Assembly (NCBI GenBank): GCA_900557275.1
Contig: USRX01000005.1
Coordinates: forward strand, 1 to 64,000
Direction of reading: 5' to 3'
Length of the DNA: 64,000 bases
Source of the DNA: an uncultured Roseburia sp.
GTDB taxonomy: Bacteria; Bacillota_A; Clostridia; Lachnospirales; Lachnospiraceae
The position numbers were made by a program, and so were the translations under genes. The notes under the pieces were generated by a model. That model was not told where the DNA came from. It was given only the letters and a program-made list of their open reading frames with translations, and ran no database searches. Of the stretch, positions 52,763 to 62,544 are shown piece by piece; within the stretch, counting starts at the first letter, position 1, and every line of letters starts with the position of its first letter.

Positions 52763-54569
52763 ATTCCGGTTCCTCCCAGATTGGCAAACGGTAAGTAACG
52801 ATCGTCCCCACATTCAGGAAACTTTCAATCTTAAATCCATATTCTTTGCCACAATTCAGTTTTATCCTGTCGTAAACATTTTTCATACCAACGCTCAGAC
52901 GTCCATTAGCATCTACTTTTCCAATCTCCGGATCATCCAGTGTTTCCTGCATGCTCTTAACCTGTTCTGCATCCATACCGACTCCGTCATCCATAACAAC
53001 AATCTCCAGATGATCTTCTTTCCGTTCTATATGAATCGCCACTGTTCCCTCGCCATTTTTCTCACGAAGACCATGACGGATCGCATTTTCCACGACTGGC
53101 TGAAGCAATAATTTGGGAATAAATAATTGTGCATCCTCATCTGAAATCTGAATACTCAGCTGAATGCGGCCCTCATATCGCACCTTCATAATAACAAAAT
53201 ATTCACGCAGAGCCTGTAATTCATCTTTCAAAACGATGCAATCCGTATGTTCACCCATGATATAACGGAGCTGGTGTGCCAGACATTCCAACAACTCAGC
53301 CGTTTTTTCATCATTTTCTTCTAATGCAGTCATGCGGATCACATCCAGCGTATTGTACAGATAGTGTGGCTGGATCTGCATTTTTAAAGCATTCAGTTCT
53401 GCATCCTTTTGGCAGATCCGGGCAACATACACCTGATTGATATAGTCATTCAGACGCTCCAGCATCTTGTTAAATCCATCCGCAATGATCTCCATCTCAT
53501 CATGGGAATTAATCTGCAGCCGTACATCCATCTGTCCATTTTCCACCTGTTTCATGGCATCCTGTACTTTACGGATAGGTGCGCTCATTCTGTTGGAAAA
53601 TAAGATATATAAGATCACAAGAAAAATGCAGGAGAACAGTAAAATGACTGCCATCATCGTTCGATTGCTGAAATAATAGCCCATCGCTTCGGCATCATTG
53701 ACTTTTAATACCGCATATTCATCGGTGTCTAGAATCCTTGCATAAAAAATCAGATTTCCGTCAATCTCTTCATATCCTTCTTTTCCTATCAGTTTTGACA
53801 TCACTTTTGCACCAAGAGGGTTTCGCCCATCCATATAATCTTTACGATCCCGACTGTATACGTAATGTTCTTCTTTAGGATTACAGACATACAGGCTGCC
53901 CTTTTCCAGTTCGATCTTATCTGTCAGATCATCCAGAATATCTACATTGATATCCGCGAATAACGTTCCCAAAGGCGTATTATACGTCCGGTTTACAGAC
54001 GTCGTGTCCATATAGTTTCGCACAAGGACAAAGATAAAATCATCTGAATTTGTGCAGATCTGACTTTCTTCTGTCGTCCGCAGAACCTTCAGATCACGCA
54101 AGCGATCCTCCGGAACAATCTTCATCTGCGTATAAGAAGCGGCATCATTTCGCAGCGTTTTCTCCTGATCATAATATATGCTGTAAATCTGTCCATTTTT
54201 ATCTACAAAACGGGTAGATGCGATATGTTTACTCTGAGACATGACATCCTTTAATGCGTTAACGACTTCCACAGCCCGTTTTCCATCATCGATCGAACCG
54301 TCTTTTAAGACCGTTGCAAGACTTTCTCCCTGATCTGTTTCATAATCATACATTGCTGACATCGCTTCATCTGCCGACTGCATGATATCTTCCACATTTC
54401 TGGCAAAATAACCATTGATCTGCGAATAGTTTCGGATCATCGTTTCACGGACATTGTCTGTAAAACGCATAAAAAACAACAGGCTCAGTAAAAATAATGG
54501 GATCACGCCGAACAACAGATACGTTACCGTAAGTTTTCCGAAGGTCGTATCAAGCATTTTTTTCTTCAT
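52740..54569 (-). CDS. YesM-type sensor histidine kinase
   Basis: A 609-residue kinase. It has a first membrane helix (about 13-34), an extracellular Cache-like sensor region (about 38-300), a second helix (304-325), a HAMP domain, the His-kinase box QIQPHYLYNTLDVIR (His402), and a HATPase domain with VVENAIRHG and DDGVGMDAE. QPHYLYN replaces the more usual HPHFLFN-type spelling but keeps the His. It forms an overlapping operon with the solute-binding protein upstream and the response regulator downstream. Confidence 0.93.
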   Translation of the reverse strand: MKKKMLDTTFGKLTVTYLLFGVIPLFLLSLLFFMRFTDNVRETMIRNYSQINGYFARNVEDIMQSADEAMSAMYDYETDQGESLATVLKDGSIDDGKRAVEVVNALKDVMSQSKHIASTRFVDKNGQIYSIYYDQEKTLRNDAASYTQMKIVPEDRLRDLKVLRTTEESQICTNSDDFIFVLVRNYMDTTSVNRTYNTPLGTLFADINVDILDDLTDKIELEKGSLYVCNPKEEHYVYSRDRKDYMDGRNPLGAKVMSKLIGKEGYEEIDGNLIFYARILDTDEYAVLKVNDAEAMGYYFSNRTMMAVILLFSCIFLVILYILFSNRMSAPIRKVQDAMKQVENGQMDVRLQINSHDEMEIIADGFNKMLERLNDYINQVYVARICQKDAELNALKMQIQPHYLYNTLDVIRMTALEENDEKTAELLECLAHQLRYIMGEHTDCIVLKDELQALREYFVIMKVRYEGRIQLSIQISDEDAQLFIPKLLLQPVVENAIRHGLREKNGEGTVAIHIERKEDHLEIVVMDDGVGMDAEQVKSMQETLDDPEIGKVDANGRLSVGMKNVYDRIKLNCGKEYGFKIESFLNVGTIVTYRLPIWEEPEYVENSNR

Positions 54570-55885
54570 TGATTTTCCTCCTGATTCCTAATACAGCTTT
54601 CCCATAACTGTTGTAACTGTCCGGCAGTATCTTCGATCGCCAGTTCGCCGCTTAATTCTCTGCGAAGCAATGACAGCATTCCTTTTTCAAAATCTACCGG
54701 CGTATCTTCATTTCCAATATAGGTAGCCACTTTCTGTGTACAATTTTCAAAAGCCTGTTCCGTTTCCTTCTGGAATGCAGCGTTGATCGTTGTATGATCT
54801 TCTTTTGTTAAAGGAAATCCACATATGGATTCACATACCAGACTGTAATTTTCCTCAGAATAAAAATATTTTAAAAAGGTCATCGCAGCTTCATAACGCT
54901 GGGCATCTTCCTCACATTCTTTTGTCACAGACCAGAACGTATCCAGATTGTCCCCTGCATAAGTAGTGCCATTTTCATCCGGAACATAAAACCATCCAAG
55001 ATCCATGTCAGCATTTAGCTTATATATCGCAAAAGACGTCCATGGTCCCGTATACATCATAGCAATCTCTCCCTCTGCCATTTTATATGGGAGATTGCCA
55101 TCGCCGGTCGTTTGCCAGTCAGCGTTTACATAACCGGCGTCAAATAATCCTTTGAGATCCGTCAGCATTTTTATGGATGATGCATCCGTCCAAGAAACAG
55201 TTCCTGCAGAACAGTCCTGCAGCCAGTTTTCATTTTGTGACAATACATCTGTACGGAAAAAATGATTGACCCAGTACTCCATATGCCACAGATCACTTCC
55301 ACCCACGCCGATTGGCATAATGCCACGTTTTTTCAGCACTTTGCAGACATCCAGAAATTCCTGATAGGTTTGTGGAATCTGCAAATGGCATCTTTCAAAA
55401 ATCTCTTTATTGTATATAATCCCGGACGTGGATTCTACTGCTCCTACTCCATAAATCTTGCCATCCGATTGATAATGATACTTTACAAGATCTGCCACTT
55501 CCTCTGAGATTTCTCCCAATGTATCACTGTGCGCAAAAGCCTCCGGTGTCTTCAACTGAACAATATCTCCCAGTTCATCACGGGCAATTTTTCTGATCAG
55601 GATATCCTCATAAACCTTATCTTCATAATTTACTTCATAATTGACTTTAATGTTCGGATACAGCTCTTCAAAATTCCGCACGGTAGCCTCAATGGCTGAA
55701 TTCCATTGTGGATTCTGATATGCATATACCAGACTGATCTCTACCTGCTCCTCCTCTGTAACAGATTTTGATGTCTTTTTATTTCGCATACTGTCATAAA
55801 GCAGCGTTCCACATAAAGCCAAAAGCAATGCCAGCAGGATAATGATCCCTGCTGTTAAGATTTTCCGTTTCCGTTCCTCTTTCAT
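54566..55885 (-). CDS. Membrane-anchored extracellular solute-binding protein
   Basis: A 439-residue family 1 (sugar-type) solute-binding protein. A hydrophobic anchor spans residues 11-32. The residue before its only Cys (Cys25, LALCGT) is Leu, which is poor for a lipobox, so it is probably a transmembrane anchor. The mature region has VSLVYAYQNPQWN-like start, GVGAVESTSGIIYNKEIFERC, GVGGSDLWHMEYWV and MMYTGPWTS, typical of the fold. No ABC permease gene is adjacent; instead it overlaps the sensor kinase by four bases, so it may deliver ligand to the kinase. Start ATG 55885 follows GGGAG. Confidence 0.88.
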   Translation of the reverse strand: MKEERKRKILTAGIIILLALLLALCGTLLYDSMRNKKTSKSVTEEEQVEISLVYAYQNPQWNSAIEATVRNFEELYPNIKVNYEVNYEDKVYEDILIRKIARDELGDIVQLKTPEAFAHSDTLGEISEEVADLVKYHYQSDGKIYGVGAVESTSGIIYNKEIFERCHLQIPQTYQEFLDVCKVLKKRGIMPIGVGGSDLWHMEYWVNHFFRTDVLSQNENWLQDCSAGTVSWTDASSIKMLTDLKGLFDAGYVNADWQTTGDGNLPYKMAEGEIAMMYTGPWTSFAIYKLNADMDLGWFYVPDENGTTYAGDNLDTFWSVTKECEEDAQRYEAAMTFLKYFYSEENYSLVCESICGFPLTKEDHTTINAAFQKETEQAFENCTQKVATYIGNEDTPVDFEKGMLSLLRRELSGELAIEDTAGQLQQLWESCIRNQEENQ

Positions 55886-56027
55886 GTAAACTCCCATCCC
55901 CGTACATATATCAGATTTTGTACAGAACCACATATCAGGCTCTAATGCCATGCCCTCATAACAAATGACAGCCTCATGCATATCCAGTCCATACGCTTCG
56001 ATATGATAGATGATAATACGACCAAAA

Positions 56028-56057
56028 GCGGGTTCCCCGTATCATACGAGGCCCCGC
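56028..56057 (-). terminator. Terminator of the VOC gene
   Basis: On the minus strand GCGGGGCCTCGTAT pairs with ATACGGGGAACCCGC (small internal loop), followed by TTTTGG. Confidence 0.65.
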
Positions 56058-56174
56058 CAGATTAAATCCAAATGTCTATTTCGCCAGCTTTCCGGCGATA
56101 CAAATAGTCATGAATCATACTTTTCACGCTACACATTTTTTTATGATCAATCATATACCATTTTCCTGCTCACA

Positions 56175-56585
56175 CTATTTGTTTTCAATAAATTCGATCA
56201 GTACGCCATTGCAGTCGCGAATAAACATAACGGCATTTCCTTCCATGCATACTTCGTGGGCAATATCTACCCCATTTTCCACAAATCCTGCTTTTAGAGC
56301 AGCCATGTCATCCGTCTCAAATGCAATATGTTTGGTTCCAACGGTCTGAAGATCCGTGTTCGGGGTCAGACGATCTTCCGGAATCTTCTTCGGCTCATCA
56401 TACTCAAACAACTCCAGCTGAAAACCGTCTTTCTCCAGAAATACGATCGTTGCTTTCAGCGGCGGAACATATCCATCTTCTTTTAATACTTCAAAACCAA
56501 GATTTTTTCTGTACCATTCAATGGATTCTTTCATATTGTAAACACTGATTCCTGCATGCAATACTTTTTTTACATTTGTTGTCAT
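56175..56585 (-). CDS. VOC-family (glyoxalase-like) metalloprotein
   Basis: A 136-residue vicinal-oxygen-chelate protein with paired beta-alpha-beta-beta-beta units. VLHAGISVYNMKESIEWYRKNLGFEVL (His ligand), LELFEYDEP and GVDIAHEV...IRDCNGVLIEFIE with the C-terminal Glu. Lactoylglutathione lyase-like or dioxygenase-like function is possible; the substrate is unknown. It is a single gene with its own terminator. Start ATG 56585 has only a weak site. Confidence 0.85.
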   Translation of the reverse strand: MTTNVKKVLHAGISVYNMKESIEWYRKNLGFEVLKEDGYVPPLKATIVFLEKDGFQLELFEYDEPKKIPEDRLTPNTDLQTVGTKHIAFETDDMAALKAGFVENGVDIAHEVCMEGNAVMFIRDCNGVLIEFIENK

Positions 56586-57011
56586 TTTTTTACCTGTTCA
56601 ATCCGAGATTCCTTTTCTTAAAATTGAACGTTCCTTTCTTTCAGTTTTCTGAATTTTAAGTTTTATATTGCTGTACTTTTATATATGTATCAACATCAGT
56701 TATATTGTTTCATTTACATATATATTAATATCAGCCATTTCCGGTTATATTGGTTTACTTTCATATGTGTATGGATATCTTACATACTCTGTTCTCTTTT
56801 TAGCATCTGTTAATAACAAAATACTTCACATACTTATGTAACATAAATATTTCTTTATTCTATAACACCTGTAAAATAATTCCATGAACTGTGTATCTAC
56901 TATACAATAGTTTTATTGAAATTTCTAGTCTCAAAGGATTCCCTTTCATTTGAAAATAGCTCATTTGAAAACAGATGTATGATCTATTAAAATAGCTTAA
57001 CAAAGCAGAAG
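56586..57011. other. Gene-free AT-rich gap between the VOC and beta-helix genes
   Basis: No ORF, terminator or promoter of quality. A short direct repeat TCATTTGAAAA occurs at about 56948 and 56962. It presumably holds the VOC promoter on the minus strand. Nothing else seen. Confidence 0.5.
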
Positions 57012-58424
57012 TTATTCAACAGTAACAATAAGTTTCCCTCCACTTGCAAGGTCAAACACACCAGCTTTCGCGCCCCGTGCTGTAATCGTAACGCCAGCAG
57101 GCGCATCGATCTGTGCCGGCTCTACATCCGTTACAAATACAACGTCAGAATCCGCTGTTGCCATCCATTTGCTGCCTTTATCAAACGCAAGATTTGCGTG
57201 GTGGATCGCACCAGTCAGCTGCGTACTGTTCAGCATGACCCACATCTCCCTTGTGGTATCTTCATGAAGCAAATCCCCTCTGACATCCATATCTGTCAGG
57301 ATGACATTAACGCCATACACTTCTTTTGTAACCTTTGTTGCACATGGATCATCGTTTACAATGGAATGCACCAGTACGCCGCTGTCCGAAGAAATGTTCA
57401 CATCACACAGATCCACGATAATATTGTGGCTTTTTACCAGTATACATTCTTTCTTCGTATGGATATCCCCACCCGTTACGGTCACTTCTGCAACCTCTTC
57501 CTGCCAGCCATTTACACAGTGACTCAAGGCAAAATAGGAGCCACAGTCTGCCGTACAGTCTGTAAAAGTCATGTCTGAATTACCGGCCAGTATTGCAGCC
57601 ATACAGGACATATCAAAATTACAGTCATTGAAATAATCATGGCAACCCGGATCGGAATAAGCACCATATCCGCTCTTTGTACATACGATATCACAGTCAT
57701 TTGCTTCCAAATAGACATAGCCTTCCGAGGACTCGGTAGAAAGTGCTGCCCATCCGTCACAGATAATCTTTGAATTATAGAAATAAGTGGATGAATTTGA
57801 CATGCTGCAATGTGTTCGGGTGTTTCCGTCCATTTCCAGTGCCGGTGGCGGCGTAGACATTAAAGCATCCGGTCGTTCAATGCCATTACCATACGGAATA
57901 CCATGTGCACAGATCACAGAATCATATACTTTCAATACCGCTCCTTCTTCTGCGGCTGTAGCGTAACGGGTTCTTCCATTTGTATCAATGACAGCATTTT
58001 TAATCGTCAGCTTTGCATTATATTTTGCGGCTGCGCCACTGGCTGGTCCACCAATTCCCTGTCCATCTCCGGCCAGGCTGATATATGCAGTATCCACGGT
58101 TACATCCGTTCCGGCTCCTTCTGCATAGACAGCGCCCTGCGTTCCTTCATATGCTACAACTTTCAGGTTTTCTATTTTCTCATCCGTAACCGTTCCACCG
58201 TAAATAACGGAAGCATTTGATGTAGCTTCTTCATATTTTCCATTTTTAATATGTACTGCTGCCATAGCATCCTCAGCAGGCGCAAACCAGTTGATCTTCG
58301 GTTTGCCTGGATTTAACACCGCATTCACGCCTTCAATGATATCTGCCATTGTCAGCATATTTTTGCTTTCTTCCCGTGTAGGATTTTGTTTTTGTATTCC
58401 CTTAATCATTACAAGTTCCATCAT
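57012..58424 (-). CDS. Right-handed beta-helix protein of unknown substrate
   Basis: A 470-residue protein. From about residue 40 it is a chain of short strands with repeated D/N-x-D, C-D and T-D turns (ITIKNAV, YLEANDCDIVC, MTFTDCTADCGS, VDLCDVNISSDSG) typical of a pectate-lyase-like right-handed beta-helix. No signal peptide or known lyase or hydrolase motif is visible, so cytosolic or non-classical. Cys residues are unusually frequent for such a fold. The first codons are ATG-AGG-AAA then three ATGs; 58424 has the best spacing from GAGG. It sits downstream of a terminator, beside the MFS carrier gene, and may act on the imported substrate (inference). Confidence 0.75.
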   Translation of the reverse strand: MMELVMIKGIQKQNPTREESKNMLTMADIIEGVNAVLNPGKPKINWFAPAEDAMAAVHIKNGKYEEATSNASVIYGGTVTDEKIENLKVVAYEGTQGAVYAEGAGTDVTVDTAYISLAGDGQGIGGPASGAAAKYNAKLTIKNAVIDTNGRTRYATAAEEGAVLKVYDSVICAHGIPYGNGIERPDALMSTPPPALEMDGNTRTHCSMSNSSTYFYNSKIICDGWAALSTESSEGYVYLEANDCDIVCTKSGYGAYSDPGCHDYFNDCNFDMSCMAAILAGNSDMTFTDCTADCGSYFALSHCVNGWQEEVAEVTVTGGDIHTKKECILVKSHNIIVDLCDVNISSDSGVLVHSIVNDDPCATKVTKEVYGVNVILTDMDVRGDLLHEDTTREMWVMLNSTQLTGAIHHANLAFDKGSKWMATADSDVVFVTDVEPAQIDAPAGVTITARGAKAGVFDLASGGKLIVTVE

Positions 58425-58588
58425 CATTTTCCTCATTTTAATATATTTTCCTGATCCTGCCTGTAAACCGTTCCCACAGAAAATTATTTATATATGCATA
58501 TCAATAACCATTCTGCCTCTTTTACAGTGACATAGCTCGTCATAAAAAGATATTTTCACACTAACTTACTGGGTTTTTCCATGTTCTG

Positions 58589-58623
58589 AAAAATGACCTC
58601 CGCAATCATTGCAGAAGCCACTT
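58589..58623 (-). terminator. Terminator of the MFS-transporter gene
   Basis: On the minus strand a stem of about 14 pairs (AAGTGGCTTCTGCAA with TTGCGGAGGTCATT, one bulge, some G-T) with a TGA loop, followed by T. Confidence 0.65.
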
Positions 58624-58711
58624 TTCAAGGGTTTGTTATTTTAAGGCAATATAGGTAATCATGTACATTTTAGCGTTTTGCCAAATATGTATGATCATAA
58701 TTCTGTTTTCT

Positions 58712-60004
58712 TTATGCTGCTTTTTTTCCGTAATCACGGTCTTCTGCATTGGCATCTTTCATACGAAGCATTGTAAACAATGTGATAAGTCCGATAGCCA
58801 GTACGATCAGAAGCATGATATATGCAGATGCTGCCTGACCTTTTCCGATGAAGCCAACCATGATCTGTGCTGCAACTGCAGACGGGATCAACTGGATTGC
58901 CATGATGATACGGTTTGCTGACTGATATTCTCTACGTCCATAAGCAAATGCCATGATACACGGATGAAGTGTTGGTACGCCACCTGTCATACAAGCTACG
59001 CCAAATCCCCACAGTAACATCAGTGGTACGCTGCCGCCTTCTGGCTGAAGCATCAGTCCAAGAATCGGAAGTAACTCACATAAGCCAAGTACGATAGCTG
59101 CTTTTACAGTTCCTACCTTATCATCGATAAGACCAAATACATAAGACATCGGGATACCAAGGATTGCTCCGATCGCAAGATATTTTGTTGCGGTTGGCCA
59201 TACGCCATCTCCTAATGTAAGGTAACGCATTGCCATAGATCCCATACAAGCGTTGATAATAAAAGTAAGTACGCCAAAGGAAATAATAACCTGCCATCCT
59301 TTCTTTGTTGTAAGGATATCTTTGATCGTAAGTTTTACTTCTTCCACGCCAGCTTCAGATTTCGGTGCATGATCTGCGCCATCCGGATAAAGTCCTGCTT
59401 CTTCCGGAGTATCTTTGATTGCAAATGCTACGATAACTGCTACAACTACGAGTAATACAGCGATTCCAATGTAGAATGGTCTGTAATCGCCGGCAAATTT
59501 TCCTCTGATCAAACCGGTCATACCAGCGGTACCGATAACAGAGAATAACGGGCTACCTACGGTTACGATTCCCATGATCTGTCCTCTGAAACGAACAAAC
59601 CAGCTTGCTACCAGCTGGAAACCAGCCATCTGAAGCATCATACAGGTACATCTTGTAATGAACAGTGAGATAAAGTACAGAGTATAATTTCCTGTCCCGT
59701 CATTGCAGGTCAGTCCATTTGCCATTGCAATGCCAACACATCCTAATGCACAGATGATCATGGTCGGAATCAAAGATTTCTTTACACCAAACTTAATGAA
59801 CAATGTACCATACAAAAATGTTAAGATGATACATACAAAATTACCAACGGTCATTGGTGCCATGGTAGCGTCGCCGCTCCATGCGCTGAACTCCTGAATG
59901 ATATTGATCTGATCATTTTGCAGTCCGGAATACAGGAACATGAAAATGATACCGAGTATGGAAAGTAAGATTCCATATCCTAAGAACTTTTTGTTTTTTG
60001 CCAT
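58712..60004 (-). CDS. MFS transporter, oxalate/formate-antiporter-like
   Basis: A 430-residue, 12-helix major facilitator with a large central loop (about 205-235, Glu/Pro/Asp-rich). The helix 4-5 region FRGQIMGIVTVGSPLFSVIG and the late GVACMTGGVPTLHPCIMAFAYGRREYQSANRI segment fit the oxalate/formate antiporter (OFA) family. It probably takes up a carboxylate. ATG 60004 is fixed by AGGAGG; the frame is open upstream. It is followed by a terminator and precedes the beta-helix gene. Confidence 0.87.
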   Translation of the reverse strand: MAKNKKFLGYGILLSILGIIFMFLYSGLQNDQINIIQEFSAWSGDATMAPMTVGNFVCIILTFLYGTLFIKFGVKKSLIPTMIICALGCVGIAMANGLTCNDGTGNYTLYFISLFITRCTCMMLQMAGFQLVASWFVRFRGQIMGIVTVGSPLFSVIGTAGMTGLIRGKFAGDYRPFYIGIAVLLVVVAVIVAFAIKDTPEEAGLYPDGADHAPKSEAGVEEVKLTIKDILTTKKGWQVIISFGVLTFIINACMGSMAMRYLTLGDGVWPTATKYLAIGAILGIPMSYVFGLIDDKVGTVKAAIVLGLCELLPILGLMLQPEGGSVPLMLLWGFGVACMTGGVPTLHPCIMAFAYGRREYQSANRIIMAIQLIPSAVAAQIMVGFIGKGQAASAYIMLLIVLAIGLITLFTMLRMKDANAEDRDYGKKAA

Positions 60005-60156
60005 TTTACAATCTCCTCCTTTAGTTACATAAGTCCCATTTGCCTGACCTGTTTTTGATGATTGTATTCTGTCACATCCATCGTTTTTCTTAAAGGCAAC
60101 TTTTTGTGAAAAAAGTGCCATTTTTTTAGATTTTATTTATAGAATTTATATTTTCT

Positions 60157-61209
60157 TTATTCTTCCCAGCAGATCAGTCCGCCTGTCATATCCGGATTTA
60201 CATTAGGATATACATAGTCTGCATATGCTTCCGGAATCTGTTTATACGAGAATTCGTGGCTAATCAGCGGTGTGATATCTAATTTTCCATATTTCAGCAG
60301 ATTTAAGAACACCTGAATATCTTCATCACTGGTCCAGCAGTCGGAATTGACATATCGGTTCAGTTTTTTACCCATTACCGGCGGCCATGCACCTTCGATC
60401 AAAAGATCTGCCCGTTTTAATTTATATGGTTTGGAATTTACATAAGTACCGATCAGGCTTGCACCTTTCTGCATGATCGGGTCATCGATTGGAGGCATCG
60501 CTTCGCCATGAACCTGAGAGATCATCACAACGCGTCCACGTTCAGAAACCAGCTCTGCTGCCTGCATCAGCGGTCCTCTGGCTCCCGTTGCTTCGAAGAT
60601 AACCGGTAATCCACCACGATTTAACTTTGCTACTTCCCGTTCTAATCCTTCCGGGTCTGTCTTGGAATTGATCACGATATCCGCCCCCATTTTTTTTGCA
60701 GCTTCCAGACGGTTGTCATCCAGATCTGTTACAATGACTGGAAGTGCACCTGCGATTCTTGCACACTGGGCTGTGATCGCACCTACAAATCCCTGTCCAA
60801 GCACAGCACACGGTTCGCCCATCTGCAGATTTGAACGGCGAAGCGCATACATACCGGTATGGCCCAGATTCCAGAATGCTGCCTGTTTTAAGTCCACACC
60901 TTCCGGACAAAGAGTACAGTTTAACTCCGATGTCACAACATACTGTGCATGTTCTACCGTTGCTACCACATGGTCTCCAACTTTCAGATCTTCAACCTCT
61001 TCTCCGATTGCAATAACTTCCGCTGCCATTGCATAACCGATACTGGTAGGAAGTGGTACAATATGCTCTCCAAGAAGTCCATTTTCTGTTCCCGGACTCA
61101 TGGCACTGTATTTTGCCTTCAATAAGACTTCTCCTTTCCCAGGTGCCGGAATCTCTTTTTCTTTTAATACGACTTTTCCTGGTTGAGCTTCTGCATAAAT
61201 TGTTTTCAT
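60157..61209 (-). CDS. MDR-superfamily dehydrogenase without the zinc ligands
   Basis: A 350-residue medium-chain dehydrogenase/reductase with a Rossmann NAD(P) site, AVLGQGFVGAITAQCA, and VIVTDLDDNRLEAAKKMGAD. The catalytic Cys-His/Glu set of zinc ADHs is replaced (KYSAMSPGTENGLLG, SIGYAMAAEV), and the four-Cys structural loop is missing, so the family is nearer the BchC-like zinc-independent MDR group with SGTE-type start. Substrate unknown. It is read in the same direction as the MFS gene 150 bases on, probably the same transcript. Confidence 0.85.
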   Translation of the reverse strand: MKTIYAEAQPGKVVLKEKEIPAPGKGEVLLKAKYSAMSPGTENGLLGEHIVPLPTSIGYAMAAEVIAIGEEVEDLKVGDHVVATVEHAQYVVTSELNCTLCPEGVDLKQAAFWNLGHTGMYALRRSNLQMGEPCAVLGQGFVGAITAQCARIAGALPVIVTDLDDNRLEAAKKMGADIVINSKTDPEGLEREVAKLNRGGLPVIFEATGARGPLMQAAELVSERGRVVMISQVHGEAMPPIDDPIMQKGASLIGTYVNSKPYKLKRADLLIEGAWPPVMGKKLNRYVNSDCWTSDEDIQVFLNLLKYGKLDITPLISHEFSYKQIPEAYADYVYPNVNPDMTGGLICWEE

Positions 61210-61299
61210 TAAAAATTCCCCCTTCTTATACAACCTTTTGTTTGTAAATATGTTTTTATGAATCTCAATTCAACCTCATACATAAAATGAACAGCAAAA

Positions 61300-61356
61300 G
61301 GCCGCTGCTTATGAAATAATTACTTTGATGTGGTAATTATTTCATAAGCAGCGGCC
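61300..61356 (-). terminator. Perfect 24-bp hairpin, terminator of the LysR gene
   Basis: Arms 61300-61323 and 61333-61356 are exact 24-bp complements (start GGCCGCTGCTTATG), loop nine bases. On the minus strand it is followed by TTTT. It separates the LysR gene from the MDR gene. Confidence 0.85.
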
Positions 61357-61417
61357 GGTCACAATGTCATTTTCTTCGAAAAATCGGACGTTTTTTGTGA
61401 TGTTATTTCAGCATTTC

Positions 61418-62305
61418 TTAAATGTGTTCCTTCTTCTGAAAACAGTTTATCAGCAATTCCTCTTTCTGCGAATCGGGCTTCCATACAGCAATTACGGTCG
61501 TTTCCATACTATTTTTCAATTCATATGTCTGCAAAGATGAATGTTCCTTTCCAACTGCATCAGCCATAATAGCATAACCAGATCCTAATTGTAAGTGTGT
61601 GAATAGTGTAAGACTGTTTTTCAGTTCTATAATTTTAGTCGGATAAATCTGATTTCGTTCCAAATCCTTTAATGTATTTTCATAAAGTGCAGGAGCTTCC
61701 CCCTTTTCAACCATCAACAATGGCGTCGTTTCAAAATCTTTTATTGTAAGCCTAGTCTTTTTTCCAAGTTCTGAATTTTTTGCAAATACGATTTCTCCTT
61801 TTCGCTTTGCGATATCACATACTCTATATTCCGGTACATCTTCCTTTGCGATATCCTTCCCTAATGTAATCAAAAGATCTATTTCATTTCGATCCAGGGC
61901 ACGTCTGTTTTCTGCAAAGCCACCCTGTAGCAATTGAATCTGCATTTCTGGTTCTATCGCATGTATACGCTGATATACATCAGCTAAGAAATCATTGCAT
62001 ATCTTTCCATCAAAACAACCGATTCGAATTGTTTTTTCGTTATTTTTTCCAATCTGTATCGCACGTTCTTTTGCAGCAACAATTTCTTTATGTATACGCA
62101 ACAGATCTTTTTTAAACTGTTCCCCGGCATCTGTAAGAAGTACTTCCCGGCTATTTCTGTAAAACAGCTTGATACCCAGTTCTTCTTCAAGCATTGCAAT
62201 CTGTTTGCTGAGCGCTGGTTGAGAAACATACAATGATCTGGCTGCTGCAGTAAAATTCAGATGTTCTGCAACCGATAAAAAATATTCCATTTGTGATAAT
62301 TTCAT
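61418..62305 (-). CDS. LysR-family transcriptional regulator
   Basis: A 295-residue LysR regulator. The N-terminal HTH has MEYFLSVAEHLNFTAAARSL, VSQPALSKQIAMLEEELG and LTDAGEQF. A C-terminal inducer-binding domain follows. It should respond to a small molecule and control nearby genes, perhaps the MDR-MFS-beta-helix genes or the sulfotransferase; the sequence cannot say which. ATG 62305 follows GGGGGAA; the open frame upstream is not used. Own terminator at 61300. Confidence 0.92.
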   Translation of the reverse strand: MKLSQMEYFLSVAEHLNFTAAARSLYVSQPALSKQIAMLEEELGIKLFYRNSREVLLTDAGEQFKKDLLRIHKEIVAAKERAIQIGKNNEKTIRIGCFDGKICNDFLADVYQRIHAIEPEMQIQLLQGGFAENRRALDRNEIDLLITLGKDIAKEDVPEYRVCDIAKRKGEIVFAKNSELGKKTRLTIKDFETTPLLMVEKGEAPALYENTLKDLERNQIYPTKIIELKNSLTLFTHLQLGSGYAIMADAVGKEHSSLQTYELKNSMETTVIAVWKPDSQKEELLINCFQKKEHI

Positions 62306-62424
62306 AATTCCCCCGTTACCATTTAAGTTAAGATTTTCCTGAATGTTTCTATCCATCATATAAAATGGTTTTACATTATATATGATACATTTTATCATAT
62401 GTAGAGATTGCTTGCCATATCAAA

Positions 62425-62472
62425 ATACCGATCTTTAAAAATCAGTGATACACTGTTTTTAAAGATCGGTAT
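62425..62472 (-). terminator. Terminator of the sulfotransferase gene
   Basis: ATACCGATCTTTAAAAATCAGTG (62425-62447) pairs with CACTGTTTTTAAAGATCGGTAT (62451-62472), 22 pairs with one bulged base. On the minus strand T follows. It separates the sulfotransferase from the LysR gene. Confidence 0.75.
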
Positions 62473-62544
62473 GATTTGTACTTTTCAGGCTTTTTTCAAA
62501 ACAAACCTGCAGATAGTGCTGCCTGTTTAAAATGGAGCATTCCC

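Noticed and set aside
54566..55981. Solute-binding protein as a lipoprotein with an earlier start
   Set aside because: The residue before Cys25 is Leu, which does not fit a lipobox, and the upstream ATG (55981) has no ribosome site.
56028..56057. GC-rich stem as an attachment site
   Set aside because: It is followed by U's on the minus strand right after the VOC gene, so a terminator explains it.
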